DNA of 64,000 nt. Source: Macrococcoides psychrotolerans. GTDB taxonomy: Bacteria > Bacillota > Bacilli > Staphylococcales > Staphylococcaceae. Both the position numbers and the translations under genes were made by a program. The stretch lies in assembly GCF_038095555.1 (NCBI RefSeq), contig NZ_CP124591.1, positions 434,001-498,000 on the forward strand. Direction: 5' to 3'. Under the pieces are notes generated by a model that was not told where the DNA came from, did not search any database, and worked only from the letters and a program-made list of their open reading frames with translations. Every line of letters starts with the position of its first letter. Position 1 is the first letter of the stretch. Below are positions 1 through 9,025 of the stretch, in pieces.

Positions 1-1005
1 ATTGGGCCAACCCTTTCTGGTGTAATCGTTGATACATTAGGATGGAGATGGTTGTTTTTTGCGGTCGTACCATTCGTTTTATTTTCAATCGGATTTGCGT
101 TTAAATATCTGGATAATGTCGGCGAAGTGACGAAACCGAAAGTCGATATATTCAGTGTTGTCTTATCAACAATAGGTGTTGCAGGTATTATATATGGCTT
201 TAGTTCTGTCGGAAATATAGAAGGTGGATTTAGCAATAAAGCGGTATTCTTACCGATTCTTAGTGGACTTATTTCCCTGGTAATCTTTATTGTCCGTCAG
301 AACCATCTGACATCACCACTACTTGATATGTCCGTTTTTAAGTATAGCAACTATAGTAAAGGGATGTTTATCTTTGTCGTTGTTGTGATGGCGATGTTCG
401 CTTCTGAGATTGTGATGCCGATGTACTTACAAGGGCCGATGGGATTTAGTGCCAAAGTTGCAGGAATGATACTGTTGCCTGGTGCTTTATTAAATGGCGC
501 GATGAGTCCAGTTATGGGACGAATATTTGATAAGATTGGTCCACGTAAGATGATCATTCCGGGCATGTTTGTTCTGATGCTCGTCATGATATTCTACTCG
601 ACGATTCACCCAGGAATACCACTATATATATTTATCATTGTTTATATGGTACTCATGGTATCTATTTCGATGATTATGATGCCAAGTCATACGAATGCAA
701 TCAATCAGTTACCAAAGCATTTGTATCCACATGGCACAGCAATCGGTAACATGATACAGCCGATTGCGGGTGCAATGGGGATTTCGGTCTTTGTAAGTAT
801 AATGACGCATGGTCAGCAACAAGCGTTAGAAGGAATAAGTAATCCTACCCATTCACAGACTCAAGCAGCACTGACGTATGGTGTACATCACGCTTATTGG
901 TTTGCAATAGCCCTTACAGTCATAGGGTTTATTACGGCATTATTTGTTACACGTTCTAAGGCACCTGAAGGTGAGACATTCGGACTGCCTGAAGAACAAA
1001 ATTAA
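1..1005 (+). CDS. DHA2-type MFS drug/H+ antiporter, C-terminal part
   Basis: The frame is open from base 1, so the start lies left of the window; 334 residues remain. The first visible residues, IGPTLSGVIVD, look like motif C of proton-driven 14-helix exporters. About ten hydrophobic helices follow, with the typical LLPGALLNGAMSPVMGR segment near residue 160, which is also present in the second DHA2 exporter at 22.9 kb. The family expels drugs, dyes or biocides from the cytoplasm in exchange for protons. The specific substrate cannot be told. A weak hairpin follows the stop. Confidence 0.88.
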   Translation: MGPTLSGVIVDTLGWRWLFFAVVPFVLFSIGFAFKYLDNVGEVTKPKVDIFSVVLSTIGVAGIIYGFSSVGNIEGGFSNKAVFLPILSGLISLVIFIVRQNHLTSPLLDMSVFKYSNYSKGMFIFVVVVMAMFASEIVMPMYLQGPMGFSAKVAGMILLPGALLNGAMSPVMGRIFDKIGPRKMIIPGMFVLMLVMIFYSTIHPGIPLYIFIIVYMVLMVSISMIMMPSHTNAINQLPKHLYPHGTAIGNMIQPIAGAMGISVFVSIMTHGQQQALEGISNPTHSQTQAALTYGVHHAYWFAIALTVIGFITALFVTRSKAPEGETFGLPEEQN

Positions 1006-1034
1006 ATTTAACGTTTATGACTTTTAATATCGGG

Positions 1035-1079
1035 TAATAAAGACATGTTGTGAAATATTCATAGCACGTCTTTTATTAT
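1035..1079 (+). terminator. Probable weak terminator after the DHA2 gene
   Basis: Arms TAATAAAGACATG and CACGTCTTTTATTA pair imperfectly around a loop of about 16 nt. The following T-rich tract is short, so this is a modest candidate. Confidence 0.4.
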
Positions 1080-1096
1080 ATTAAGGGAGAGGTTGG

Positions 1097-2197
1097 ATGT
1101 CTAAAGGTAATATAGAATCAATGAAAATCGGTGCAGCTTACGTGGGTGTTATTGTAGGTGCCGGCTTTTCAACAGGTCAGGAAGTTTTGAAATTTTTCAC
1201 GAATTATGGTATTTACAGCTATTTTGCAATACTTATTTCTGGAATTATGTTGACGTTCTTTGGCCGTCAGATCAGTAAGGTTGGTTATGGATTAGATGTA
1301 GACAGCCATGAACCAACGATTACATACCTTTTTGGTGAAAAATTTGGTAAAATCATTGACTATATTTTAGTGTTTTTCTTATATGCAATATCGGTGATCA
1401 TGGTCGCAGGATCAGGGAGTGCGTTTCATGAAAGCTTTGGGATACCGATATGGTTAGGTTCGTTACTTATGATTATTGCTGTAGTAGGTACGTTGCTGAT
1501 GGACTTTAACAAGATTGTCAGAGCACTTGGAGTTGTAACGCCATTCTTGATTGTCGTTGTAACAATTATTGCAGTTTATTTCTTCTTTAAAGGGCATGTG
1601 CCATTAAGCGAAGTAGATAAATACATCGATCCTTCAAAGCAGCCATTTAAATCGAAGTTTCTTCCAGAAAGTTCACTTTGGTGGTTCTCCGGCTTAAACT
1701 ATGGTGGCTTAGCATTTGCTACTGGCTATAGTATGTTAGCTGCAATTGGTAGCGATGCCTCGAAGAAACATATTGCAGGCCGTGGTGCCTTTATCGGTGG
1801 GATTACATTACTTGTACTATTATTGATGGTAAACTCTGGCTTACTGAGTGAACTGGAATTAGTTCAAGATTCAGCGATTCCAACTTTAGTGTTAGGACGT
1901 ATGATTCATCCGGTGCTTGGTATAGCATTAAGCATTATTATGCTGATGGTAATGTATAATACGATTGTCGGTTTAATGTATTCGTTTACAGCACGCCTGA
2001 CAACACCTTATTCAAAGCAGTATATTATATTGCTCATCGTATCGATGGTTATTGGTTATGCTTTAAGTTTTGTTGGCTTTGTAGAGCTTGTAGGAACAGT
2101 TTACCCAATAATGGGCTATGTAGGGTTATTACTATGCCTAGGACTGTTATTTAAATATATTAAGCGTAAAAAGGCAGGGAAAAATCACATCGCGTAA
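1097..2197 (+). CDS. YkvI-family membrane protein
   Basis: A 366-residue polytopic protein with about ten membrane segments. The N-terminus (KIGAAYVGVIVGAGFSTGQE) is the hallmark of the YkvI/COG3949 family, which is distantly related to the amino acid/polyamine transporter fold. The glycine-rich first helix probably contributes to a substrate or ion site by analogy with LeuT-like carriers (inference); no substrate is established. The start ATG has GGGAGAGG a few bases upstream. The gene stands alone between two hairpins and ends in a lysine-rich tail. Confidence 0.8.
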   Translation: MSKGNIESMKIGAAYVGVIVGAGFSTGQEVLKFFTNYGIYSYFAILISGIMLTFFGRQISKVGYGLDVDSHEPTITYLFGEKFGKIIDYILVFFLYAISVIMVAGSGSAFHESFGIPIWLGSLLMIIAVVGTLLMDFNKIVRALGVVTPFLIVVVTIIAVYFFFKGHVPLSEVDKYIDPSKQPFKSKFLPESSLWWFSGLNYGGLAFATGYSMLAAIGSDASKKHIAGRGAFIGGITLLVLLLMVNSGLLSELELVQDSAIPTLVLGRMIHPVLGIALSIIMLMVMYNTIVGLMYSFTARLTTPYSKQYIILLIVSMVIGYALSFVGFVELVGTVYPIMGYVGLLLCLGLLFKYIKRKKAGKNHIA

Positions 2198-2219
2198 GCG
2201 TTGTGTGTTCCCGGCTTTT
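2174..2219 (+). terminator. Terminator overlapping the end of the YkvI-type gene
   Basis: GC-rich arms (GCAGGGAA and TTCCCGGC, plus inner CACA/TGTG and CGC/GCG pairs) flank the stop codon region and run into CTTTTATTTAT. Confidence 0.6.
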
Positions 2220-2273
2220 ATTTATATCGACGGATAATAATGTTACAATTAGCGTAGATTGAAGGGAATAACA

Positions 2274-3284
2274 ATGAAGAAAAGATACTTATTAATTATA
2301 ATTTTAGTTGCTTTAACTGTGATGGCGTTTGCATTAATATTTGGATGGTATAAAAAAGAAAATCCCGCATTAAATCATGATACGGTATTCGATGAACTTG
2401 GTGTGGCAATGAATGTTAAGCTGATTTCTGACGTCCAATATGGCAAAGATGCACCAAACTCACAAATGGATATTATTATGCCGAAGAAAATTAAATCAGG
2501 AGACAAATTACCGCTTATTATATGGACACATGGCGGGGGATATATCGCAGGTGATAAAAAACATAAAAATGCCTATCTTGCACGTATTGCAGAGCGGGGC
2601 TTTATTATTGCAAATATGAACTATGCGCTTGCACCTGCCCATAAATATCCCGTACCTTTAATTCAGGAAAAGCAAGCTGCACAGTTTATGAAGCGTAATA
2701 CATTCCATCTTCCGATTGATTTTAATCAAATTATTATTGGCGGAGATTCAGCAGGAGCACAAATTGCAGCGCAGTTTGCAGCAATTCAAACGAATGAATT
2801 ATTAAGAAAAGAAATGCAGGAAGAAGCGGTCTTTGCCCCGGACGATATTAAAGGGGTAATATTATTTGGTGGATTATATGATATGGATACGGTAAGAGCA
2901 ACAAAATTTCCACGAATTGAAGATTTTATGGAAAGCTATACTGGAGAAAAATATTGGGAGCGCGAGTTTAAACAGATTGATCAGATGTCTATTACGCAGC
3001 AAGTAACAGGAAAGTACCCTCCAACATTTCTGACAGTAGGAGATGCAGACCCATTTGAAAGTCAGGCAATAGAACTGGTCAAAGTGTTGCAAGAAAATAA
3101 AGTACCGAATTCGACCTCATTTTTTGATGGCTCACATCGATTAAGACATCAATATCAATTTCATATGAATCTAAAGGAATCTCAAATAACATATGATAAA
3201 GTGATTAAGTTTCTGAGCACGTTTACTGATCAAGCATTGTACAATACGTTAGAAGAAGAACCGCTTACAACGAAAACGAAATAG
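2274..3284 (+). CDS. Membrane-anchored alpha/beta hydrolase (HSL-type esterase)
   Basis: 336 residues. One hydrophobic helix (residues 4-24) without a lipobox cysteine suggests an anchored, outward-facing esterase. The hydrolase core has the oxyanion motif HGGG (86-89), the nucleophile elbow GGDSAGA with Ser159, a likely acid in GDADPF (Asp257 or Asp259) and a likely His288 in GSHRLRH, as in the hormone-sensitive-lipase/carboxylesterase family. The start was chosen at ATG 2274 because GAAGGGA sits 6 nt upstream; an in-frame TTG at 2259 has no such site. The next gene begins 15 bases after the stop, so the two are probably co-transcribed. Confidence 0.85.
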   Translation: MKKRYLLIIILVALTVMAFALIFGWYKKENPALNHDTVFDELGVAMNVKLISDVQYGKDAPNSQMDIIMPKKIKSGDKLPLIIWTHGGGYIAGDKKHKNAYLARIAERGFIIANMNYALAPAHKYPVPLIQEKQAAQFMKRNTFHLPIDFNQIIIGGDSAGAQIAAQFAAIQTNELLRKEMQEEAVFAPDDIKGVILFGGLYDMDTVRATKFPRIEDFMESYTGEKYWEREFKQIDQMSITQQVTGKYPPTFLTVGDADPFESQAIELVKVLQENKVPNSTSFFDGSHRLRHQYQFHMNLKESQITYDKVIKFLSTFTDQALYNTLEEEPLTTKTK

Positions 3285-3299
3285 CAGGAGGAATGCACC

Positions 3300-4214
3300 T
3301 TGAAAGATAAAGTATTACTCACAGGCGCAACAGGATATATTGGTAAATATATATCAAGTCAATTGGCAGCACAGTATGATATTTATGCGATGAGTAAATA
3401 CCCGAGCGAACCATTAGAAGGCGTCACCTGGCTTACTGGCGATATGTTCTCTTTGAATGACTGTATTGATGCGATGGCCCACGTAGATTTTGGAATATAC
3501 TTTATTGATCCCAATAAACGTTCCAGCAGAATGAACGATACAAAGTTTCGTGATATCAATGCTATCAGTGCAGATAATTTTGCACGTGCTGCAGAGATTG
3601 CACAATTGAAAGCAATTTTCTATGTATCTGGTACAACAGAAGATCAGGAAACATTGAATATTCTGCGTAGCTACAAAACACCGGTTCATGCCTCAGTCAC
3701 ATCAGTTAAACGTAAAGGTGTTGTTGCACAAACACAGAATTCAGAAATCAATGATGTGAGAAGTATTCAACGTACGTTGATGCCGTCAAACTGGTCGGTA
3801 GCTGACTTGAGTCATCATTATTTTAATTGGTTGAGTGATATGGCCTTTAATATTATTAACGTAAAACGTCAAGATAATGTATATACGATTTATGCAGCGG
3901 GCAAGCATGTACTTACGTTATCTGAGGATGAAGGAAAAAGTGATGAAAACAGAATGGTTTATAAGATAACAGACGGTGCATTATACAAAAATACACTAAC
4001 AAGTCGTGCACGTATGGAGTTTAGAAGATTGAAGCACACTGACACCCTTATCATTGCACTTCATGATTACGAACCTACGATACCATGGCTCATCTATATA
4101 TTGATACAATTACCGGTGTATCATCTTTCAATGAAAATCTTTGATGTTGAGATGCGTATTGCTCGCTTTCAGGAAGATAAAGCAAATGGTATAGAAAAAC
4201 AGTATACAAAGTAA
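3300..4214 (+). CDS. NAD(P)-binding Rossmann-fold protein, SDR/NmrA-like
   Basis: 304 residues. The N-terminal KVLLTGATGYIGKYIS is the glycine-rich dinucleotide loop (GxxGxxG) of extended or atypical SDRs. The rest lacks a clear YxxxK catalytic pair, and the C-terminal part has a hydrophobic stretch (IPWLIYILIQLPVYHL) that could touch the membrane. A reductase, epimerase or NmrA-like redox sensor role is possible; the substrate is unknown. The start is TTG with AGGAGG 8 nt upstream. It directly follows the esterase gene and is closed by a strong terminator. Confidence 0.75.
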   Translation: MKDKVLLTGATGYIGKYISSQLAAQYDIYAMSKYPSEPLEGVTWLTGDMFSLNDCIDAMAHVDFGIYFIDPNKRSSRMNDTKFRDINAISADNFARAAEIAQLKAIFYVSGTTEDQETLNILRSYKTPVHASVTSVKRKGVVAQTQNSEINDVRSIQRTLMPSNWSVADLSHHYFNWLSDMAFNIINVKRQDNVYTIYAAGKHVLTLSEDEGKSDENRMVYKITDGALYKNTLTSRARMEFRRLKHTDTLIIALHDYEPTIPWLIYILIQLPVYHLSMKIFDVEMRIARFQEDKANGIEKQYTK

Positions 4215-4216
4215 CA

Positions 4217-4243
4217 AACGGCTGTATAATACAGTCGTTTTTT
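4217..4243 (+). terminator. Rho-independent terminator
   Basis: Arms AACGGCTGTA and TACAGTCGTT (one G-T pair) with a tiny loop, followed by TTTTTTT. Confidence 0.85.
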
Positions 4244-4327
4244 TGGAGGTTCATTTACATTTTTATATTACATTTTTGTAAAGAATGTAAAGAAGGTTTA
4301 TTATATCAACGGTTTGCATACGCTTAC

Positions 4328-4388
4328 TTTACAGACTTAATACATTTTTAACAAAACGCTATTAAAAGTTAACAATTTCCTTTAAAAT
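4328..4388 (+). promoter_or_regulatory. Candidate PhoP box and -10 upstream of the Pit operon
   Basis: TTTACA (4328), TTAACA (4348) and TTAACA (4369) recur about every 20-21 bases, with weaker hexamers AATACA (4339) and CTATTA (4359) between them. This gives the roughly 11-base repeat of Bacillus-type PhoP boxes. A TAAAAT (-10) sits at 4383-4388 with no good -35, as expected for an activator-dependent promoter. Regulation by PhoPR is an inference. Confidence 0.45.
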
Positions 4389-4431
4389 AGCGATGTAGAG
4401 AACTATGGTGAAAATATTAGGAGGCAATATC

Positions 4432-5049
4432 ATGTTTAATAAGAAGAAAGATAAATTTGCGGTTCAATTAGAAGCGATGGCAGAGAATCTAGATCGTGCT
4501 GCTGTAGCATTTGGTGACATGACATTTCACAATGCGTTTGATTTAAAGAAATATGCGGATACAATTAAAGCCTATGAAACAAATGGTGATGAACTGATGC
4601 ACCAAATGATTTCAGATTTAAATCAAACATTCATCACACCGATTGAACGTGAAGATATTCTTGCTCTTTCAAATGCAATTGATGATGTTATGGATGCTAT
4701 GGAAGAAACATCAGCAATGTTTGAAATGTATTCAATTGAATACTCAGATGAGTATATGGCTGAATTTGTTCAGAACATTCAAGGATGCGCAAAAGAAATT
4801 AAGATTGCAGTGACGCTCGTTGCTGAGAAGAAGTTATCCCATGTGCGCGTACATTCGATTAATATTAAGGAACATGAAACAAACTGTGACGGTATTTTAA
4901 GACAGTCAATTAAACATATCTTATCTGTAGAAACGGATCCGTTAACTGTGATGAAAGTAAAAGATATTTATCAGTCTTTAGAGGATATTGCTGATAAATG
5001 CCAGGCAGTTGCGAATATACTTGAATCTATCATTATGAAGAATAGTTAA
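4432..5049 (+). CDS. DUF47 (PhoU-like) phosphate transport accessory protein
   Basis: 205 residues, the usual length for the YkaA/DUF47 family. Its helical-bundle fold resembles PhoU; members are encoded next to Pit phosphate transporters and are thought to modulate them. The repeated acidic motifs (YETNGDEL near residue 45, EHETNCDG near 145) are the family's metal-binding ExxxD-type signatures. ATG 4432 was chosen because AGGAGG ends 7 nt upstream; a more upstream ATG has no such site. The pit gene follows after 11 bases, so this is a two-gene operon, possibly phosphate-controlled. Confidence 0.88.
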   Translation: MFNKKKDKFAVQLEAMAENLDRAAVAFGDMTFHNAFDLKKYADTIKAYETNGDELMHQMISDLNQTFITPIEREDILALSNAIDDVMDAMEETSAMFEMYSIEYSDEYMAEFVQNIQGCAKEIKIAVTLVAEKKLSHVRVHSINIKEHETNCDGILRQSIKHILSVETDPLTVMKVKDIYQSLEDIADKCQAVANILESIIMKNS

Positions 5050-5060
5050 GGAGCATTTTT

Positions 5061-6071
5061 ATGGAACCGATTATTATTTTTACATTTGCGATTGTGTTCT
5101 TCGCGTTAGCTTTTGATTTTATCAATGGTTTTCACGATACGGCGAATGCAATTGCAACTGCAGTCTCAACGAAAGCTTTGAAGCCTCGTCATGCGATATT
5201 GATGGCAGCTGTACTGAACTTTGTAGGAGCAATTCTTTTTCATGGGGTAGCGAAGACGGTTACGAAAGATATTGTAGACCCATTTACGTTACAAAACGGT
5301 CAAGTGGTCATCCTTGCGGCATTAATCAGTGCGATTACATGGAACTTAATCACATGGTATTTTGGGATTCCGAGTTCGTCGTCACATACATTGATTGGAT
5401 CAATTGCAGGCGCTGCAATTGCATCAGGTGGTTTTGGAATTCTGGAATATGCAGGATTTACGAAGATTATTGTAGGGTTATTGATTTCACCATTACTTGC
5501 ATTTATCGTTGGTTATATCATGTATACAATTATTAAAACAGTATTTAAGAATGCAAACTTAACGAAAACAAATCGTAATTTCAGATTCCTGCAGATTTTC
5601 ACAGCAGCAGCGCAAGCTTTTGCACACGGGTCTAATGATGCGCAAAAAGCGATGGGTATTATTACGATGGCATTAATCTCAGCCGGGATGCAGACCGGAA
5701 GTACTGAACCTCAGACATGGGTACAGCTTTCATGTGCAGCAGCGATGGGATTAGGTACAGCAGTAGGAGGATGGAAGATTATTAAAACAGTTGGTGGTAA
5801 TATCATGAAGATTCGTCCAGCCAACGGTGTTGCAGCAGACTTATCATCTGCATTTATCATCTTTGGAGCAACACATTTTCATCTACCTGTATCCACAACG
5901 CACGTTGTATCCTCTTCAATTCTAGGTGTGGGATCAAGTCACCGTGTTAAAGGCGTGAAGTGGACGACAGCACAGCGTATGATTATTACATGGGTGATTA
6001 CATTGCCGATTTCAGCCATCATTGCAGCGATTATCTATTTTGTTGTTAACTTCATTACACATATTTTTTAA
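5061..6071 (+). CDS. pit: Low-affinity inorganic phosphate transporter (PiT family)
   Basis: 336 residues, about ten membrane helices. The two inverted PiT signatures are present: FINGFHDTANAIAT near residue 20 and AHGSNDAQKAMGI near residue 193. These carriers take up phosphate as a metal-phosphate complex with protons (or with Na+ in some members). The gene is translated from ATG with GGAG upstream, directly behind its DUF47 partner. A long hairpin terminator closes the operon. Confidence 0.92.
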   Translation: MEPIIIFTFAIVFFALAFDFINGFHDTANAIATAVSTKALKPRHAILMAAVLNFVGAILFHGVAKTVTKDIVDPFTLQNGQVVILAALISAITWNLITWYFGIPSSSSHTLIGSIAGAAIASGGFGILEYAGFTKIIVGLLISPLLAFIVGYIMYTIIKTVFKNANLTKTNRNFRFLQIFTAAAQAFAHGSNDAQKAMGIITMALISAGMQTGSTEPQTWVQLSCAAAMGLGTAVGGWKIIKTVGGNIMKIRPANGVAADLSSAFIIFGATHFHLPVSTTHVVSSSILGVGSSHRVKGVKWTTAQRMIITWVITLPISAIIAAIIYFVVNFITHIF

Positions 6072-6084
6072 TTAAATCATACAT

Positions 6085-6122
6085 ATTCGGGTAAACTGTT
6101 AACAGTTTATCCGAATTTTTTT
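6085..6122 (+). terminator. Rho-independent terminator after pit
   Basis: 15-bp stem (ATTCGGGTAAACTGT with ACAGTTTATCCGAAT, one G-T pair) followed by seven T. Confidence 0.9.
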
Positions 6123-6135
6123 AGGAGGGATAAGG

Positions 6136-6666
6136 ATGGAACATATAGTATTTGTACATAGTGCAAGTGAACAAACAAAAGAGAGTGGTAGTAATCCTTT
6201 GCTGAGAACGATTCCGCAAGGTGAGTACGTGTGGCATAAGCACCGCTATCCAAGAGACAAGGGACAGGTCTATGAATTATGGGTGGAACCATTCATTGAA
6301 AGTTTGAATGAAATTGATGATCATGAACCTGTCACCTTAATTGGGCACTCGTTCGGTGGCACTGTAATTATGAAGTACTTAACTGAAAATCAAGTGACAC
6401 AAAAAATTAAACAAGTGATTCTTATCGGGTCCCCTTTGTTTGGCTGCGATGACAAGTTTAGCGATGAGCAGAATAAGTTAAGAGAAGATGCAGAGGACTA
6501 TATCGATGTACCCATTACGCACATTCAGTCTGTTGATGATGATCGTGTAGACATCAAACACCAAATGTGCTGGCAACAACAATTTCCACAAATGAATATC
6601 ATTACAAAACAATTCGGGCAGCACGAATTTCATGATGGTATAGATGAATTGAATCAATTACTTTAA
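6136..6666 (+). CDS. Small RBBP9/YdeN-type alpha/beta hydrolase
   Basis: 176 residues, typical of the RBBP9/YdeN group of serine hydrolases. The nucleophile elbow is GHSFGG near residue 71, an acidic DDDRVD follows near residue 135, and a histidine in GQHEFHDG near the C-terminus completes the triad. The natural substrate is unknown for this family. The start ATG has AGGAGG 7 nt upstream. It is a single-gene unit between two strong terminators. Confidence 0.82.
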   Translation: MEHIVFVHSASEQTKESGSNPLLRTIPQGEYVWHKHRYPRDKGQVYELWVEPFIESLNEIDDHEPVTLIGHSFGGTVIMKYLTENQVTQKIKQVILIGSPLFGCDDKFSDEQNKLREDAEDYIDVPITHIQSVDDDRVDIKHQMCWQQQFPQMNIITKQFGQHEFHDGIDELNQLL

Positions 6667-6673
6667 TTAGAGG

Positions 6674-6719
6674 AATAAAGATAAATAAAGTGCTAGCTTT
6701 ATTTATCTTTATTTTTTAT
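6674..6719 (+). terminator. Rho-independent terminator
   Basis: Perfect 17-bp AT-rich stem (AATAAAGATAAATAAAG with its complement) around TGCTAG, then ATTTTTT. Confidence 0.85.
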
Positions 6720-6725
6720 TTCAAA

Positions 6726-6739
6726 CGAAAGCGTTTACA
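6726..6739 (+). promoter_or_regulatory. Candidate CcpA cre site for the gnt operon
   Basis: CGAAAGCGTTTACA differs at one position from the strong cre form TGAAAGCGTTTACA. It overlaps a plausible -35 (TTTACA, 6734-6739) paired with TACCAT at 6757-6762. Catabolite repression of gluconate use by CcpA is well known in Bacillus. Confidence 0.65.
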
Positions 6740-6761
6740 GTTTGTTAATTTTATATTACCA

Positions 6762-6777
6762 TACTTGTATACAAGTA
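6762..6777 (+). promoter_or_regulatory. GntR operator
   Basis: TACTTGTATACAAGTA is a perfect 16-bp palindrome. It matches the gnt operator of Bacillus subtilis (ATACTTGTATACAAGTAT) as I remember it. It lies over the expected transcription start, just before the gntR ribosome binding site. Confidence 0.85.
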
Positions 6778-6791
6778 GGCGGAGGTAAACC

Positions 6792-7481
6792 ATGATACCT
6801 AAACAATGGATGGATCAACTTTCAACAGGAGAGCAGATAGCATTAGATTTGAGGTATAAGATTATTTCTAAGCAGATTAAGGATGGAGAGAAGCTTTCAG
6901 AGAATACATTAGCTCAGATGTACAAGATGAGTCGTTCACCCGTAAGAGATGCGGTAAAAATTTTATCTAATGATAAATTGATTCGTTTAGAACGGATGGG
7001 TGCAGTGATAATGGCTTTATCAGAAAATGATATAAAAGAACTTTATGACATGAGACTGATGATTGAAAGCTTTAGTTTTGAAAAGATCAGAAAAAAGGAT
7101 ATATCTAAAGTCGTACTGGAACTCCATAAGAAACTTGAAATGATGAAAGTAGCGGTTAAATTTAATGATGCTGCGGAGTTTGCTATGCAGGATATTCTTT
7201 TCCATCAGACGATGATCGAAAGTATTCACCATAAGCAATTAGAAAAGTTATGGATGAGCATTAAACCGACAATGCTGATACTGAACCTAATTTCGATGGA
7301 GGAAAGAATGAAGTTTAATAAAGGTGATTTTGAACGCATCTTTAAGAATCATCATGAATATATCACGACTGTTGAACAAAGAGATAGAAAAGGTTATAAA
7401 AAAGTACTTCATATGAATTTTGATGATGTTCATGAAGAAATAGATGATTTATTCTATTCTCAAACGAAGGAGGAAAATTAA
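6792..7481 (+). CDS. gntR: GntR, gluconate operon repressor
   Basis: 229 residues. The N-terminal winged helix (about 15-80, with SENTLAQMYKMSRSPVRDAVKIL) is of the GntR/FadR type and is followed by an FCD-type all-helical effector domain with the conserved RLMIESF and HQTMIE segments. In Bacillus, GntR represses gnt genes and is released by gluconate. The operator palindrome lies upstream of this gene, so the operon should be autoregulated. Its TAA overlaps the gntK ATG by one base, indicating translational coupling. Confidence 0.92.
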   Translation: MIPKQWMDQLSTGEQIALDLRYKIISKQIKDGEKLSENTLAQMYKMSRSPVRDAVKILSNDKLIRLERMGAVIMALSENDIKELYDMRLMIESFSFEKIRKKDISKVVLELHKKLEMMKVAVKFNDAAEFAMQDILFHQTMIESIHHKQLEKLWMSIKPTMLILNLISMEERMKFNKGDFERIFKNHHEYITTVEQRDRKGYKKVLHMNFDDVHEEIDDLFYSQTKEEN

Positions 7482-9025
7482 TGTTTAAAATAGGTGTAGA
7501 TATCGGTACGACGAGTACTAAAGCGGTAATCTATAAAAATCAAGGTGAGATAGTGGGTGTACATCATGTGGAGTATCCATTATTAACACCTACTACAGAT
7601 ACAGCGGAGCAACATCCGAATGACATCTTTGAAGCGGTTTTAGAAACCATCCGTATGGTTGTGAAAAAAGCAGAAGCCGCTAAAAATGAGATTGATTTTA
7701 TTAGCTTTTCTAGTGCAATGCATAGTTTGATCTTGATGGATGAACATAATAAACCACTTACTAATAGTATTACGTGGGCAGATAATCGGAGTTATCAGTA
7801 TGCAGAAAAGCTGAATCGTGAACATGATGGTCTTGCTATCTACCACCGTACAGGGACACCGATTCACCCGATGAGTCCGTTGACCAAAATGTTATGGCTG
7901 AAAGAAACGGAAACCAAGCTTTATCAGTCGACTAAAAAGTTTATTGGAATAAAAGGTTATGTGTTCTATCAACTCTTTAAGAGATATATCGAAGATTATT
8001 CAATATTAAGTGCCACGGGTATATTTAATATTCGCCAGCTTGATTATGATGATGCTGTGCTCAAGCTTTTAGAAATAGACAAAAGTCAGTTATCTGAAGC
8101 TGTAGATACGACGACACTGTTAACAGGAATAGATAAGCAATATGCGGATATCATGAATATTGATGTCAACACACCATTTGTTATCGGTGCGAGTGACGGT
8201 GTACTTAGTAATCTCGGTGTAGATGCATTTAAGCCTGGAGAAGTTGCAGTAACTATTGGCACAAGTGGAGCGATTCGCACAGTAATTGATCAACCGAAAA
8301 CAGATAGTCAGGGGAGATTGTTCTGCTATGCTTTGACAAAGGACAAATGGGTCATTGGCGGTCCTGTGAATAATGGTGGTGTCGTCTTGCGCTGGATACG
8401 TGATGAATTTGCTTCAAGTGAGATTGAGACAGCAAAGCGTCTCGGTGTCGATAGCTATGAAGTATTGACTAAGATTGCTGAACGCGTGCCACCAGCGAGT
8501 AATGGCTTGATCTTTCATCCTTTTCTTGCAGGAGAACGTGCGCCACATTGGAATGCAAATGTGCGTGGCTCATTCTTTGGATTAACCCTCTCGCATAAAA
8601 AAGAGCATATGATTCGTGCGGCACTTGAAGGTGTCATCTTTAATCTCTATACGGTTTATATTGCGCTTTCCGTGTTGATGGATGAAGAAGTAAAGACATT
8701 AAAGGCAACAGGAGGATTTGCAAAAAGTGCACTATGGCGACAGATGATGTCCGATATTTTTGAACATGAAGTGATTGTACCGGAGAGTATCGAAAGTTCT
8801 TGTCTTGGTGCTTTTATTCTCGGTCAAATTGCAATTGGAGAAAAAGATAACTTTGACCATGTCAGTGCTATGGTTGGTGCAACAAAGCCACATCAACCGA
8901 TTCAGCAAAACGTATACATCTATCGCGAGGTATTACCGATTTATATTAAGATGACACAACAATTGATGGAAACATATGATGACATTGCTGCGTTTCAAAG
9001 AAAATATGAAAAGAGGGAAGTATAA
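7481..9025 (+). CDS. gntK: Gluconokinase (FGGY family)
   Basis: 514 residues, the normal size for Bacillus-type gluconokinase. It starts with the phosphate-binding loop KIGVDIGTTSTKAVIY. FGGY signatures include AMHSLILMDE near residue 85 and the second ATP-site segment ATGGFAKSALWRQMMSD near residue 410. It phosphorylates gluconate to 6-phosphogluconate in the cytoplasm, feeding the pentose phosphate pathway. The assignment over other FGGY sugars rests on the gntR operator and the GntP permease on either side. Stop and next start overlap by one base. Confidence 0.93.
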   Translation: MFKIGVDIGTTSTKAVIYKNQGEIVGVHHVEYPLLTPTTDTAEQHPNDIFEAVLETIRMVVKKAEAAKNEIDFISFSSAMHSLILMDEHNKPLTNSITWADNRSYQYAEKLNREHDGLAIYHRTGTPIHPMSPLTKMLWLKETETKLYQSTKKFIGIKGYVFYQLFKRYIEDYSILSATGIFNIRQLDYDDAVLKLLEIDKSQLSEAVDTTTLLTGIDKQYADIMNIDVNTPFVIGASDGVLSNLGVDAFKPGEVAVTIGTSGAIRTVIDQPKTDSQGRLFCYALTKDKWVIGGPVNNGGVVLRWIRDEFASSEIETAKRLGVDSYEVLTKIAERVPPASNGLIFHPFLAGERAPHWNANVRGSFFGLTLSHKKEHMIRAALEGVIFNLYTVYIALSVLMDEEVKTLKATGGFAKSALWRQMMSDIFEHEVIVPESIESSCLGAFILGQIAIGEKDNFDHVSAMVGATKPHQPIQQNVYIYREVLPIYIKMTQQLMETYDDIAAFQRKYEKREV

